64,000 nucleotides of DNA from contig CP075364.1 of NCBI GenBank assembly GCA_019454105.1, positions 1,615,362 to 1,679,361 on the forward strand, read 5' to 3'. Both the position numbers and the translations under genes were made by a program. Positions 44,437 through 52,454 of the stretch are shown here, one piece after another; the first letter of the stretch is position 1, and every line of letters begins with the position of its first letter. Below the pieces are notes generated by a model. The model saw nothing but the letters and a program-made list of their open reading frames with translations, ran no database searches and had not been told where the DNA came from. Source of the stretch: Fimbriimonadaceae bacterium (GTDB lineage Bacteria > Armatimonadota > Fimbriimonadia > Fimbriimonadales > Fimbriimonadaceae).

Positions 44437-45006
44437 CTACTGAACGTCCCAGACGAGCTCGTCCGTCCGGACATGGCCGAGAAACGGGCCATGGACTCTT
44501 CCTGTCACACGGGCCCGAAGCAGGCCAGTAGGGCTGACGAACCTGGCGGGATTCGTCAATTCGGTGAACGACCGAGTCTCCCAGGCCCTGTTGAGAGAGT
44601 TGGAACCGAGCAATTCCCAAGTCAAAGTCTGGAAATTGAAGAGCTCGACGGACTGCGCCAGCGAGCCACCGAAGTTCAAACTCGAAGTCCATGTGACCTG
44701 AACGTGCGTGGTCGGCGGGCCACCAAGATGAGTGCCCGACACCTCGTATTGGAAGCTGTTCAGAATCGGCACGCACACCAAGAACGAATTGTCCCGGAAG
44801 TGAAGCACATTCGGGCTGTTGGGAACGAAGAGACCGTTGTTAAAGGTCAAAGTCGCGGGATAGACAGGGGCAGCGGACAGGGAGCATGCCAGCGATGCCA
44901 GAGCCACGAGGCTGGCGATTCGAGTGGTCGCGCCGCCTGCCTTTCTGTCAATGGCGGCGATGGATCCGATGGACGAGGCCATGGTTTGGTTTGTCGTGAG
45001 TTTCAT
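44437..45006 (-). CDS. Small exported protein consisting largely of the shared C-terminal domain
   Basis: A 189-residue protein. A signal peptide (TTRIASLVALASLACSLSAAP) follows a polar leader; the ATG at 45006 has AAGGAA upstream. The mature part aligns loosely with the C-terminal domain of the proteins at 31435, 39340 and 52455 (FLVCVPILNSF; QSVELFNFQTLTWELL; LRARVTGRVHGP; ending ELVWDVQ). Here it is nearly the whole protein. Function unknown. Confidence 0.6.
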   Translation of the reverse strand: MKLTTNQTMASSIGSIAAIDRKAGGATTRIASLVALASLACSLSAAPVYPATLTFNNGLFVPNSPNVLHFRDNSFLVCVPILNSFQYEVSGTHLGGPPTTHVQVTWTSSLNFGGSLAQSVELFNFQTLTWELLGSNSLNRAWETRSFTELTNPARFVSPTGLLRARVTGRVHGPFLGHVRTDELVWDVQ

Positions 45007-45479
45007 GGTTTCCTTATCGCCGCGCCGATGTTCTGAAGCGACGGCTCTAAGGGGCATTGTGTGGGTGGCCCAGTGACGTCTCCGTGACGGGCATCGTGAC
45101 GAGCCGTGACAATGTCCCTCGACGAACACAGGCGAGTACGGCGGTTTACCGACGACGCGGACTGCCGGGCTTCAGGCTGACCAACCGCGGCCCGCGGCCT
45201 TTGTGCGGATGCACAAAACGGGAGATTGACCCGGGGTGCGCCGGGTCAAAGGCAGTTTGGCAACATGCCGGGCTTACTGAGGATGGCCGCCCCGTCTCCC
45301 TCCCCCGAACCGGAATTCGACGGGAGCGGCGTGTCGTGAAGGACGAACCTGACCAGGTGTGTCCAGAACGAGATGTTAAGCGAACGCCCCAACAATAAGG
45401 CGGCAAGATTGTCTCAGTTAGCTAACTGATCCAGATAAGTTAACGTTCGCACCCCCAATCCCGGTATCCTTGATCCGGC
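45007..45479. other. Gene-free stretch with operator-like palindrome
   Basis: No credible gene lies in these 473 bases between the divergent starts at 45006 and 45480. It holds promoters for both sides presumably. The only clear element is the palindrome at 45415-45428. Short frames here give Arg/Pro-rich products without signal peptide or motif and are ignored. Confidence 0.55.
45415..45428. promoter_or_regulatory. Perfect 14-bp palindrome, likely operator
   Basis: CAGTTAGCTAACTG is a perfect inverted repeat 52 bases before the ATG at 45480. A half-site-like AGTTAAC follows at 45438-45444. Since the downstream protein has an HTH-like N-terminus, self-regulation is possible. Confidence 0.5.
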
Positions 45480-46706
45480 ATGCCAGACGGTTCCAGTCGA
45501 CAGCGACACCGAGCCTCTCGCTTGACCGACGAGGCCCTTCGGCTCCTAGAGGAGCGCGTCGCCAGAGTGTGGTCGGACATGGGACACGAGGGCCGGGTCA
45601 CACGCGCCGGGCGCGCCGCCCTGCTCGGCGTCAGCATCAGCACCGCCTCCCGGATCTTCGCTCGTGCCGGAAACGACCGCTCAGTCCTGCGGCAATCGTT
45701 CCACAGCGTGGGGCTCCCCTGGAATGACGCTTACTGCGAGATCATGACGCTTCAAGAAGCAGACGTGGCCCCAGTCTCCGGCCCGTCCCTCCGGAAGCTG
45801 TTCCGAAGGAGCTCTTCAGCCTGGGCTCTCGCCGTCGCCACCGCGGCCCTCGCCGTCACCGGAGGGTTCGTAGCGCTGAAGTCCGGTGCCGCCGAGCAAG
45901 GCCCCCGTCTCACGGTCCTCAACCACGAGGGACGAATGGCTTACAACCGTGGAGATCAAGACGCCGCCTTGCGGCTCGCGGCCGACGCCCAACGCTTGGC
46001 CAGGGAGCTATGTTCGGCCGACGGTCTTGCCGAAGCTCTCCGCCTCGAAGGGGACGCGCTTGCGGCGAAAGGCGACCTAGAGGCCGCGATCGCCAAGTTT
46101 CAAGAGTCTCTACCGATCTGGCGCACGTTCGAGCAGAAGCGCGGGCTTAGCATGGTGCTCGAGTCATTGGGCGTGGCCAAGGCGCGCCTGGGAAATCTCG
46201 ACGAAGCCGAAGAGCACTTCAAAGAGAGCCTCGGTGTGCTGCGAGATATCGAGCCACAGTCCGAGCCGCCCTACGTCCTTCGTTGGCTGGGCTCCATCGC
46301 CGCTCTCAGGGGCAACACGACCGCGGCGCGTGTCTGGTTCGACCGCGCCGCGCACCTCATCGCCGACCAGCCCAAACAGGCCATGCAAATCGACATCAAG
46401 GCCCTGAGGGGCATGACCTTGTGCTTGGACGGGAGCCACGATCAAGCCCTCAAGGAGATCAGTTCTTGCCTAGAACATTGGGAGGCCCGGGAACACCCCC
46501 GCTGGATCGCCAACACCCTCGTCCAGAGATCGACCGTCCTTGTAGCCTCCGGGCGGCACGAAGAGGCCCGATCTGACCTCGAAAGGGCCCACGTCCTCTA
46601 TGCCGAGGCCAACGACACCCGAGGCGCCGCCCTCACCGCCCAATGGCTCCAAGCCCCCGACCTCGGGGCCTATGATCCGGTCCGGCAAATCGAGAACTTC
46701 TTCTGA
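45480..46706 (+). CDS. TPR protein with HTH-like N-terminus and membrane anchor
   Basis: A 408-residue protein. Residues about 15-75 look like an HTH (TRAGRAALLGVSISTASRIF). One membrane segment follows near 112-130 (WALAVATAALAVTGGFVAL), then about six TPR units (AEALRLEGDALAAKGDLEAAI; LGVAKARLGNLDEAEEHFKE). This is the layout of membrane-anchored regulators with an outside TPR sensor. The ATG at 45480 is 52 bases after the palindrome. Confidence 0.7.
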   Translation: MPDGSSRQRHRASRLTDEALRLLEERVARVWSDMGHEGRVTRAGRAALLGVSISTASRIFARAGNDRSVLRQSFHSVGLPWNDAYCEIMTLQEADVAPVSGPSLRKLFRRSSSAWALAVATAALAVTGGFVALKSGAAEQGPRLTVLNHEGRMAYNRGDQDAALRLAADAQRLARELCSADGLAEALRLEGDALAAKGDLEAAIAKFQESLPIWRTFEQKRGLSMVLESLGVAKARLGNLDEAEEHFKESLGVLRDIEPQSEPPYVLRWLGSIAALRGNTTAARVWFDRAAHLIADQPKQAMQIDIKALRGMTLCLDGSHDQALKEISSCLEHWEAREHPRWIANTLVQRSTVLVASGRHEEARSDLERAHVLYAEANDTRGAALTAQWLQAPDLGAYDPVRQIENFF

Positions 46707-46762
46707 TCAAGCCCTCCGGGCCCTGAATGCTTGCCCACGGCCCCGACCACAGTGGGAGGACG

Positions 46763-47156
46763 GACTCAAGTCCGCTGTCCGAAACCCCCTCCCCCGTTAC
46801 GGGGGAGGGGGCAGGGGGTGGGGGCGTCGCGCCCCCTTCCGTTGAACCTCGCACGACCGGAGGAACCAAGGCCACACCACCTTGGACAGACTCAAGTCCG
46901 CTCTGCTGAATCCCCTCCCCCGTTACGGGGGAGGGGGCAGGGGGTGGGGGCGTCGCGCACCCCTTCCGTTGAACCTCGCACGACCGGAGGAACCAAGGCC
47001 GCACCACCTGGGACAGACTCAAGTCCGCTCTGCTGAATCCCCTCCCCCGTTACGGGGGAGGGGGCAGGGGGTGGGGGCGTCGCGCCCCCCTTCCATTGAA
47101 CGGCTCACGACCGGAGGAACCAAGGCTGCGCCACCTTGGCCGGACTTCAGTCCGCC
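46763..47156. repeat. 126-127 bp tandem repeat, three units plus partial fourth
   Basis: Units start at GACTCAAGTCCG 46763, 46889 and 47016, and a diverged fourth start is at 47143, giving periods of 126, 127 and 127. Each unit holds a 12-bp perfect-stem hairpin (centres near 46798, 46924 and 47051) of the form CCCCTCCCCCGT-T-complement, a G-rich run, and CGACCGGAGGAACCAAGG. The block fills the gap before miaB and contains no gene; in-frame reading through it is an artefact of the repeat. Confidence 0.88.
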
Positions 47157-47193
47157 CTCCACCCCCAAAAGGTATCCTCTCCACCCCAGAGGC

Positions 47194-48573
47194 ATGGCCC
47201 ACACCCTCCTCACCCCAGGCGTGCTCCCCACCAGGACGAAGACCCGAAAGGGCACCTACTTCGTCCAGACATGGGGCTGCCAGATGAACGAGGAGGACAG
47301 CGAGCAGATCGCCCTCGGGCTCCAGGGCCTCGGCCTCACACCCGCATTGAGCCCCCGTGAAGCCCACGTCGTCGTCCTCAACACCTGCAGCGTCCGCAAG
47401 AAGCCCGAGGACAAGGCCTTCTCCTTCCTCGGCTTCCTCCGCGAGGTCAAGCAGGCCCGCCCCGACATGGTCGTCGGAGTCGCCGGGTGCATGGCACAGC
47501 TCCGCGCCGAAGAGATCAGAAAGCGCAACCCCTTCGTCGATTTCGTCGTCGGGACAGCCCACGTCCACGCCATCCCCGGCCTCGTCGAGCAGGCGCTCCA
47601 AGAGCGCCGCTTCCAAAGGCGCCTCGAGCTCCCCGAGCGCAAAGGCGCCGTCGTCACCGACGTCCCCCAGCGGCACCTCGAGCGCCAAGGCAAACTCAAA
47701 GCCTTCGTCCCCATCCAGTACGGATGCGACAAGTTCTGCACTTTCTGCATCGTCCCCACGACGCGAGGGCGGGAACGCAGCCGCCCCACCGAGCACATCC
47801 TCCAAGAAGTCCGGCGCCTCGCCGAACTCGGCGCCAAGGAGGTCACCCTCCTCGGCCAGACCGTCAACAGCTATGGCAAGAACCTCGCCGAAGGCAACGT
47901 CCCCTTCGCCAAGCTCCTCCGCCTGCTCGCCGGCGTCCCCGGCATCGAGCGCATCCGCTATACCTCGCCCTATCCCCGCGACTTCCGAGCCGACCTCGTC
48001 GAGACCATCCGCGACGTCCCCCAGGTCATGGAGCACTGCCACATGCCCCTCCAGGCCGGCCATGACGACCTCCTGAGGCGCATGAAGCGGCTCTACACCG
48101 TCGAGTCGTACGCCCAGATCGTCCAGAGCCTCCGGGAAGCCGTGCCCGAACTCGGCCTCACCACCGACGTCATCGTCGGCTTTCCCGGCGAGACCGACGA
48201 CGAGTTCCAGGCCACCCTCGACGCCATCGAGCGGTTCCAGTTCGACGGGGCCTATATGTTCAAGTACTCCCCGCGCCCCGGCACCCCCGCCGCCACCCTC
48301 CCCCAGGTCGATCCTCAAGTGGCCGACGACCGGCTCCAGAAGCTCATCCAAACACAGACCGCCGTCACCCTAAGGCGCAACCAGGCCTGTGTCGGGCGCA
48401 CCTTCGAGGTGCTCGTCGAAGGCCCATCGCCCAAAAACCCCGGGCTCTTCCAGGGCTACAGCCGCTGCTTCCGCATGCTCCACTTCCCCGCCAAGCCAGC
48501 ATGGACGGGCGGGCTCGTGCCCGTCAAAGCCACCGCCAGCCACCTCTGGGGACTGAGCGGCGAGCCAGCCTGA
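47194..48573 (+). CDS. miaB: tRNA-2-methylthio-N6-dimethylallyladenosine synthase
   Basis: A radical-SAM methylthiotransferase that modifies A37 of tRNAs. At 459 residues it has the three N-terminal cluster Cys (WGCQMNEED, LNTCSVRKK, GCMAQL), the radical-SAM CX3CX2C as YGCDKFCTFC, and a C-terminal TRAM domain (NQACVGRTFEVLVEGPS). The ATG at 47194 is chosen because the in-frame sequence upstream is the tandem repeat. MNEEDSE favours MiaB over RimO/MtaB. Confidence 0.95.
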   Translation: MAHTLLTPGVLPTRTKTRKGTYFVQTWGCQMNEEDSEQIALGLQGLGLTPALSPREAHVVVLNTCSVRKKPEDKAFSFLGFLREVKQARPDMVVGVAGCMAQLRAEEIRKRNPFVDFVVGTAHVHAIPGLVEQALQERRFQRRLELPERKGAVVTDVPQRHLERQGKLKAFVPIQYGCDKFCTFCIVPTTRGRERSRPTEHILQEVRRLAELGAKEVTLLGQTVNSYGKNLAEGNVPFAKLLRLLAGVPGIERIRYTSPYPRDFRADLVETIRDVPQVMEHCHMPLQAGHDDLLRRMKRLYTVESYAQIVQSLREAVPELGLTTDVIVGFPGETDDEFQATLDAIERFQFDGAYMFKYSPRPGTPAATLPQVDPQVADDRLQKLIQTQTAVTLRRNQACVGRTFEVLVEGPSPKNPGLFQGYSRCFRMLHFPAKPAWTGGLVPVKATASHLWGLSGEPA

Positions 48574-48599
48574 ACCCACCGACCGGCCCGCCCCGACCG

Positions 48600-49538
48600 C
48601 TACTTCAGCTCGCCCACAGGCAAAGCGTAGAAACCGAAGCCCTCGATCATGTCGCCTGTGAACACAGCCATCGTCCCGTCCGGTGACAGCGCGAACCGCT
48701 CCGGCTTGAAGAACCGGTGCTTCGCGATCGGGTTGCCCTTGTAAGCCCGCTGCTTCGTGCCTATGTCGAACACCCGCAGGTCGCCGTCACCCCCCAGACC
48801 CACCACCTTCGAACCGTCCTTCGTGAACCCGCCGTCCACCATCAACGACTCGAAATTGTGCTGAGTCGCCAGGCTGCCCGAGTCCATCACCGCCAAAGCG
48901 GGCGTGTTGCCCCCGCGCGCCAAAGACGCCAACAGCTTCGACCCGTCGGCGCTATAGACCAAAAACTGGGGCGTGCCCGCGTGCTCCTTGTTCATCGCCG
49001 CCTGCTTGCCCGTGCCCGCGTCCACCGCGATGACCCAGCCCGAACCGTCCGTATGGGCGATCCTGTCGCCCTTGGGGCTCCATCGAACGTGGATCGCTTT
49101 GGCCGCTCCCGGCTCTGCCGCCCACACCTTCGCGCCGCTGCCCGAGTCCCACACCCGCAGGATCCCGTCCGCGAAAGCCCCCGCCAGCCGCTTGCCGTCC
49201 GGGCTGAAGCTCACTGCCATCCCCCAACCGTCCGAGTCGAACTTGTGAACCGGTTCCCCCGAACGCTTCACGATCCGGATCGACTTGTCCTGACTCGCCA
49301 GCGCGATCAGTTCTGAATCCGGGCTGAACGAGATGTCCATGATCCGGCTTGAGCCCGGTTTGAAGTCGTGTGCCTTGCTCCAACCGCTCGTCGCAAAGAC
49401 CGCCACCGTGCCCTGCGCGCCCCCTACCGCCACAAACTTCCCGTCCCGCGAATACTCGATCTTGGAGACAGGCCCGGCCATCGCCACGTGCCTCGCCGGT
49501 TCGTCCACTACAAATGCCATCAGTAATGAGACCAGCAT
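48600..49538 (-). CDS. Exported WD40-like propeller protein
   Basis: A 312-residue protein with a short hydrophobic signal (MLVSLLMAFVVDEPARH). Seven WD40-like blades follow (KIEYSRDGKFVAVGGAQGTV; ISFSPDSELIALASQDKSI; VSFSPDGKRLAGAFADGIL), so a single propeller. The ATG at 49538 has AAGGAA at 9 bases; upstream in-frame sequence is not coding-like. Converges with miaB. Partner unknown. Confidence 0.78.
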   Translation of the reverse strand: MLVSLLMAFVVDEPARHVAMAGPVSKIEYSRDGKFVAVGGAQGTVAVFATSGWSKAHDFKPGSSRIMDISFSPDSELIALASQDKSIRIVKRSGEPVHKFDSDGWGMAVSFSPDGKRLAGAFADGILRVWDSGSGAKVWAAEPGAAKAIHVRWSPKGDRIAHTDGSGWVIAVDAGTGKQAAMNKEHAGTPQFLVYSADGSKLLASLARGGNTPALAVMDSGSLATQHNFESLMVDGGFTKDGSKVVGLGGDGDLRVFDIGTKQRAYKGNPIAKHRFFKPERFALSPDGTMAVFTGDMIEGFGFYALPVGELK

Positions 49539-49711
49539 AAGTTGATTCCTTGAGCCACGATCATACTCATGATTCCGAAATTCCGGCTCACACCCCATGG
49601 AACCCGCCCCGGGTCGTTTGCTAGCTTCGCCCAAAAGTTCGACACGATTTCGTCACGGTATGTAGCCCACCTTATGCCCATGGCCTCGCAACAGGCCCTG
49701 GAGAACCAAGA

Positions 49712-50632
49712 ATGAAACATCTCACGCTGGCCGCCACCGCCCTGACCATGATGGCCCTCGCTGCCGTCTCCCAGGCCAACGCGGTCGCAAAGTCGATGAC
49801 CGAGAACGCGGCAGGGTTCAGCTTCTCGATCGTCGGGGCGCAACTGTCACAGGATGAGAACCATGCCCTCGCCGAAGGTCGATACTGGCCCACCGCCATC
49901 ACGATCGAAGAAGACTACGGAACCGTCAGTAGCGACACGATCACGATCAGCGGCTCCTCGCACCACCACAGCGCCCCCCATGGCGAACCCCCCAACCAGT
50001 CCATCTTCAACTTCAAGTTCACCGCCAAGAGCGCGGGATGGAAGAAGGGCAGCCACAAGATGTTCTGGTCGATGGGCTCGTTCCCCCACGCGGACCACTG
50101 GAACGGTTTCAACATGACCTTCACAGGCTCCGTCTACAGTGGCACCTTCTGGAACGGCTTCAGCGGCTATGTCCTCATCGTCAGCGGCCGTCATAGCGAC
50201 TTCCAAATCTTCCCCATCAGCCCGATGGAAGCCCCCGCCACAGGCTACGCCGTCGTCCCCCCAGTCAAGACACAGCGCTTCGGGGCCGCCCGTGTCGAGT
50301 TGGAACAAGCGACCGGAAGAGCCAATATCCACCTCGCCACGAACATCGAGCCCCATTGGATCCTCGGGGCCGAGCTCTGCGTCGGCCCGAAAGGCGCCAA
50401 CGGCGATGTCGTCATGAGCCTGGCCGACATGGGGTCCCTCAACCCCGTGGGAGAGCTTGGCAGCGCGATGGCCGCCTTCGAGGTCCCTCTCCCGCCCCAT
50501 GTCTATGCCGCCATCGACCAAGGCCGGGCCTATATCCAGGTCAGGACGCTCCAGCATCCCCTCGGAGAAATCCGCGCCGACCTCCGGCGCAACGAACCCG
50601 CCCCGATCTTCCCGGGCGTGACCATCGACTGA
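49712..50632 (+). CDS. Exported CHRD-domain protein
   Basis: A 306-residue protein with signal peptide (LTLAATALTMMALAAVSQANA). The N-terminal domain is His/Trp-rich (SSHHHSAPHGE; FPHADHWNGFNMTF) and might bind metal. The C-terminal about 110 residues form a CHRD domain, best seen in GRAYIQVRTLQHPLGEIRADL. CHRD domains occur in extracellular bacterial proteins of unknown role. GGAGAACC precedes the ATG. Confidence 0.78.
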   Translation: MKHLTLAATALTMMALAAVSQANAVAKSMTENAAGFSFSIVGAQLSQDENHALAEGRYWPTAITIEEDYGTVSSDTITISGSSHHHSAPHGEPPNQSIFNFKFTAKSAGWKKGSHKMFWSMGSFPHADHWNGFNMTFTGSVYSGTFWNGFSGYVLIVSGRHSDFQIFPISPMEAPATGYAVVPPVKTQRFGAARVELEQATGRANIHLATNIEPHWILGAELCVGPKGANGDVVMSLADMGSLNPVGELGSAMAAFEVPLPPHVYAAIDQGRAYIQVRTLQHPLGEIRADLRRNEPAPIFPGVTID

Positions 50633-50723
50633 CGTCTTTTCTGTCCCCATCTGCCTCCCGGCGGCCATCATCCGTGGTGGCCGCCACCCTCTGCCAAAAG
50701 AGTCAGGTGTGAATGGCGGCTTT

Positions 50724-50763
50724 GGCACACAGTTGGCACACACGCGGCACACTCGCGGCACAC
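50724..50763. repeat. Four GGCACAC heptamers at exact 11-base spacing
   Basis: GGCACAC occurs at 50724, 50735, 50746 and 50757 with 4-base spacers, followed by an inverted copy (GTGTGCC) at 50771, so the last unit can form a hairpin. It lies between the convergent CHRD and DinB genes. The design matches the array at 25003-25031. Confidence 0.65.
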
Positions 50764-50826
50764 AGAAGGGTGTGCCAAGCAAGCCCCACGCCGAAGGCGG
50801 CTCTGGAGCCAGTCCCGGGGAGCCCT

Positions 50827-51324
50827 TTAGTTGTCCTTGAACTCGCTTCCCAGAAGGTGCCGCACAGACGCGGCCTGGCCGGTGTGATAGCCCACGTGGA
50901 ACGCCATATAGTTGACCAAGTCCCCCCAGGTCGCGCCCTCCCACATCCCCGAGATCTCGGGGCCTGGCTTGTCCTGGCTGTCCGGATCCCGGTCGCGCAC
51001 CACCTTGGCCGCCGCCTCGTGCACCGCTTTGAGCTGGGCCATGGCCTCCGCCACCCCCATATCGAGCGCGACCGGCTCGTCCACGTTCGGATCGTAATAC
51101 CGGAACCGGGCGTCCACCAGCGGCCCTCGCGGGTCGTTCTCCACCAGCGCGCCGGTGAAGCGCGTCGCCTCCCAGTACGCCATGTGCCCCATCATCTCAC
51201 CGATGCTGAGGTGCTTGGGGTGGGGACGGCGCCAGAGATCCTCGTCCGCAAGGCCCTCGAGCACCTCGCCCAGTTCCCAGTGCCCCATGTCCCACGTGTC
51301 GACCACAGCCTGCAGGCTCGCCAT
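50827..51324 (-). CDS. DinB-family protein
   Basis: A 165-residue DinB-like four-helix protein with likely metal ligands at SIGEMMGHMAYWE and FHVGYHTGQAASVR, the usual placement of three His residues. It is not closely similar to the DinB protein at 42228. It converges with the CHRD gene. Function unknown; some relatives are thiol transferases. Confidence 0.82.
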   Translation of the reverse strand: MASLQAVVDTWDMGHWELGEVLEGLADEDLWRRPHPKHLSIGEMMGHMAYWEATRFTGALVENDPRGPLVDARFRYYDPNVDEPVALDMGVAEAMAQLKAVHEAAAKVVRDRDPDSQDKPGPEISGMWEGATWGDLVNYMAFHVGYHTGQAASVRHLLGSEFKDN

Positions 51325-51384
51325 GCCCGGATCATGGCGCCAAGGCCGGGGTCCGGGCTGGGGTGCCTGCGCCCTCGGGGCGGG

Positions 51385-52302
51385 CTACGCTCTTTGTCCG
51401 ATCGTCTCGGCCGCGCCCGTCATCCACGCCCAGGTGTCGCGGGTCGAGTCTTCCAGGGGGCGAGGGGTGAGCCCGGCAGCGAGGGCGGCTTGGCACGAGA
51501 CCTGCTTCAGCGCGTCGAACGCGCCGTCCGGGGGCAAGACCAGGGGGTCGCGGTCGCGATCGGGGGCCTCGGCCACAGTGCGGACCTCTGAGCTCGAGCC
51601 CAAGGCCGCCTTCATCCGTTCGATGGCCTCCAAGAAGGGGATCCAGGGGGCGGCGCCGTTCCAGGTTCCGGCCCGCTGTGACTCAACGAGGGAGAGCATG
51701 AAGGCGGCGAGGTCGCGGGCGTCGATCCACTGGAAGGGCCCGGCGGTGCCGTCGTCGCGCACGGGCACGGTCACCGTCTCGTTCCGACCGAGCCGCCCCA
51801 CCCAGCGGTCGAACCGTTCGGTGTGGTCGTGCGGGCCGACCACGATGGTGGGTCGGACCACCGAGAGCGAAGGAAACGCCCGCCTGGCCGCGTCTTCGCA
51901 CAAGGCTTTCAGCCCGCCGTAGGTCACGGCGTCGATCGTCTCGGTGGTGGGGTCGTCCAAGGTCGCGAGGGGGCTTTGCTCGTCGACCGGGCCGGGTTGG
52001 GGCCGATAGACGGAGACAGTCGAGACCTGAAGGCAGTGCCCGACCCGGTCTTTGAGCGCGTCGGCGGCCATCCTCACCGCGCGGGGGACATAGGCGCTGA
52101 CGTCCACCAGGGCGTCCCACTCCCGGCCCGCGAGCGGGGCGAGTGACTCGAGACGGTCGCCCAGCACGTGCTCGGCCTGGGGGAAGAGCCCGGGCCCGGT
52201 CTGGCCACGGTGGAAGAGGGTGACTTGGTGCCCCTTGTCGAGGGCGGCTTGGACAAACCACCGGCCCACGAACTGGGTGCCGCCAAGGACGAGGACGCGC
52301 AT
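51385..52302 (-). CDS. NAD-dependent epimerase/dehydratase family protein
   Basis: A 305-residue extended SDR protein. The N-terminal nucleotide site is MRVLVLGGTQFVGRW; the protein keeps a YGGLKALCE active-site-like YxxxK and a VVRPTIVVGP strand. This resembles the CSP41/isoflavone-reductase-like group that often replaces the canonical Tyr region. Substrate unknown. It precedes the DinB gene by 60 bases on the same strand. Confidence 0.87.
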   Translation of the reverse strand: MRVLVLGGTQFVGRWFVQAALDKGHQVTLFHRGQTGPGLFPQAEHVLGDRLESLAPLAGREWDALVDVSAYVPRAVRMAADALKDRVGHCLQVSTVSVYRPQPGPVDEQSPLATLDDPTTETIDAVTYGGLKALCEDAARRAFPSLSVVRPTIVVGPHDHTERFDRWVGRLGRNETVTVPVRDDGTAGPFQWIDARDLAAFMLSLVESQRAGTWNGAAPWIPFLEAIERMKAALGSSSEVRTVAEAPDRDRDPLVLPPDGAFDALKQVSCQAALAAGLTPRPLEDSTRDTWAWMTGAAETIGQRA

Positions 52303-52454
52303 GGCAGGACGCTACCCGACCGCGCGGTCAGGCCGGGGACGTCCGCAAGAAGGAACGGGAAAGCCCAGAACCCGGCCCGTCGTTTGTGCGATCAAGCCGG
52401 GTTCTCGAGGCCCTGTCTCCCGGGCCTTGGGAGCGGGGCGGCCGAGACGAGGCA

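Noticed and set aside
45057-45398. A 113-residue plus-strand frame in the intergenic stretch
   Set aside because: No ribosome site, no motif, Arg/Pro-rich composition, and it lies in the probable promoter region.
46882-47193. A 104-codon N-terminal extension of miaB
   Set aside because: The extension is a translation of the tandem repeat; MiaB normally starts close to the first cluster Cys, and ATG 47194 fits that.
50724-50763. A CRISPR array
   Set aside because: The repeat is 7 bases with 4-base spacers, far too short for CRISPR, and no cas gene is present.
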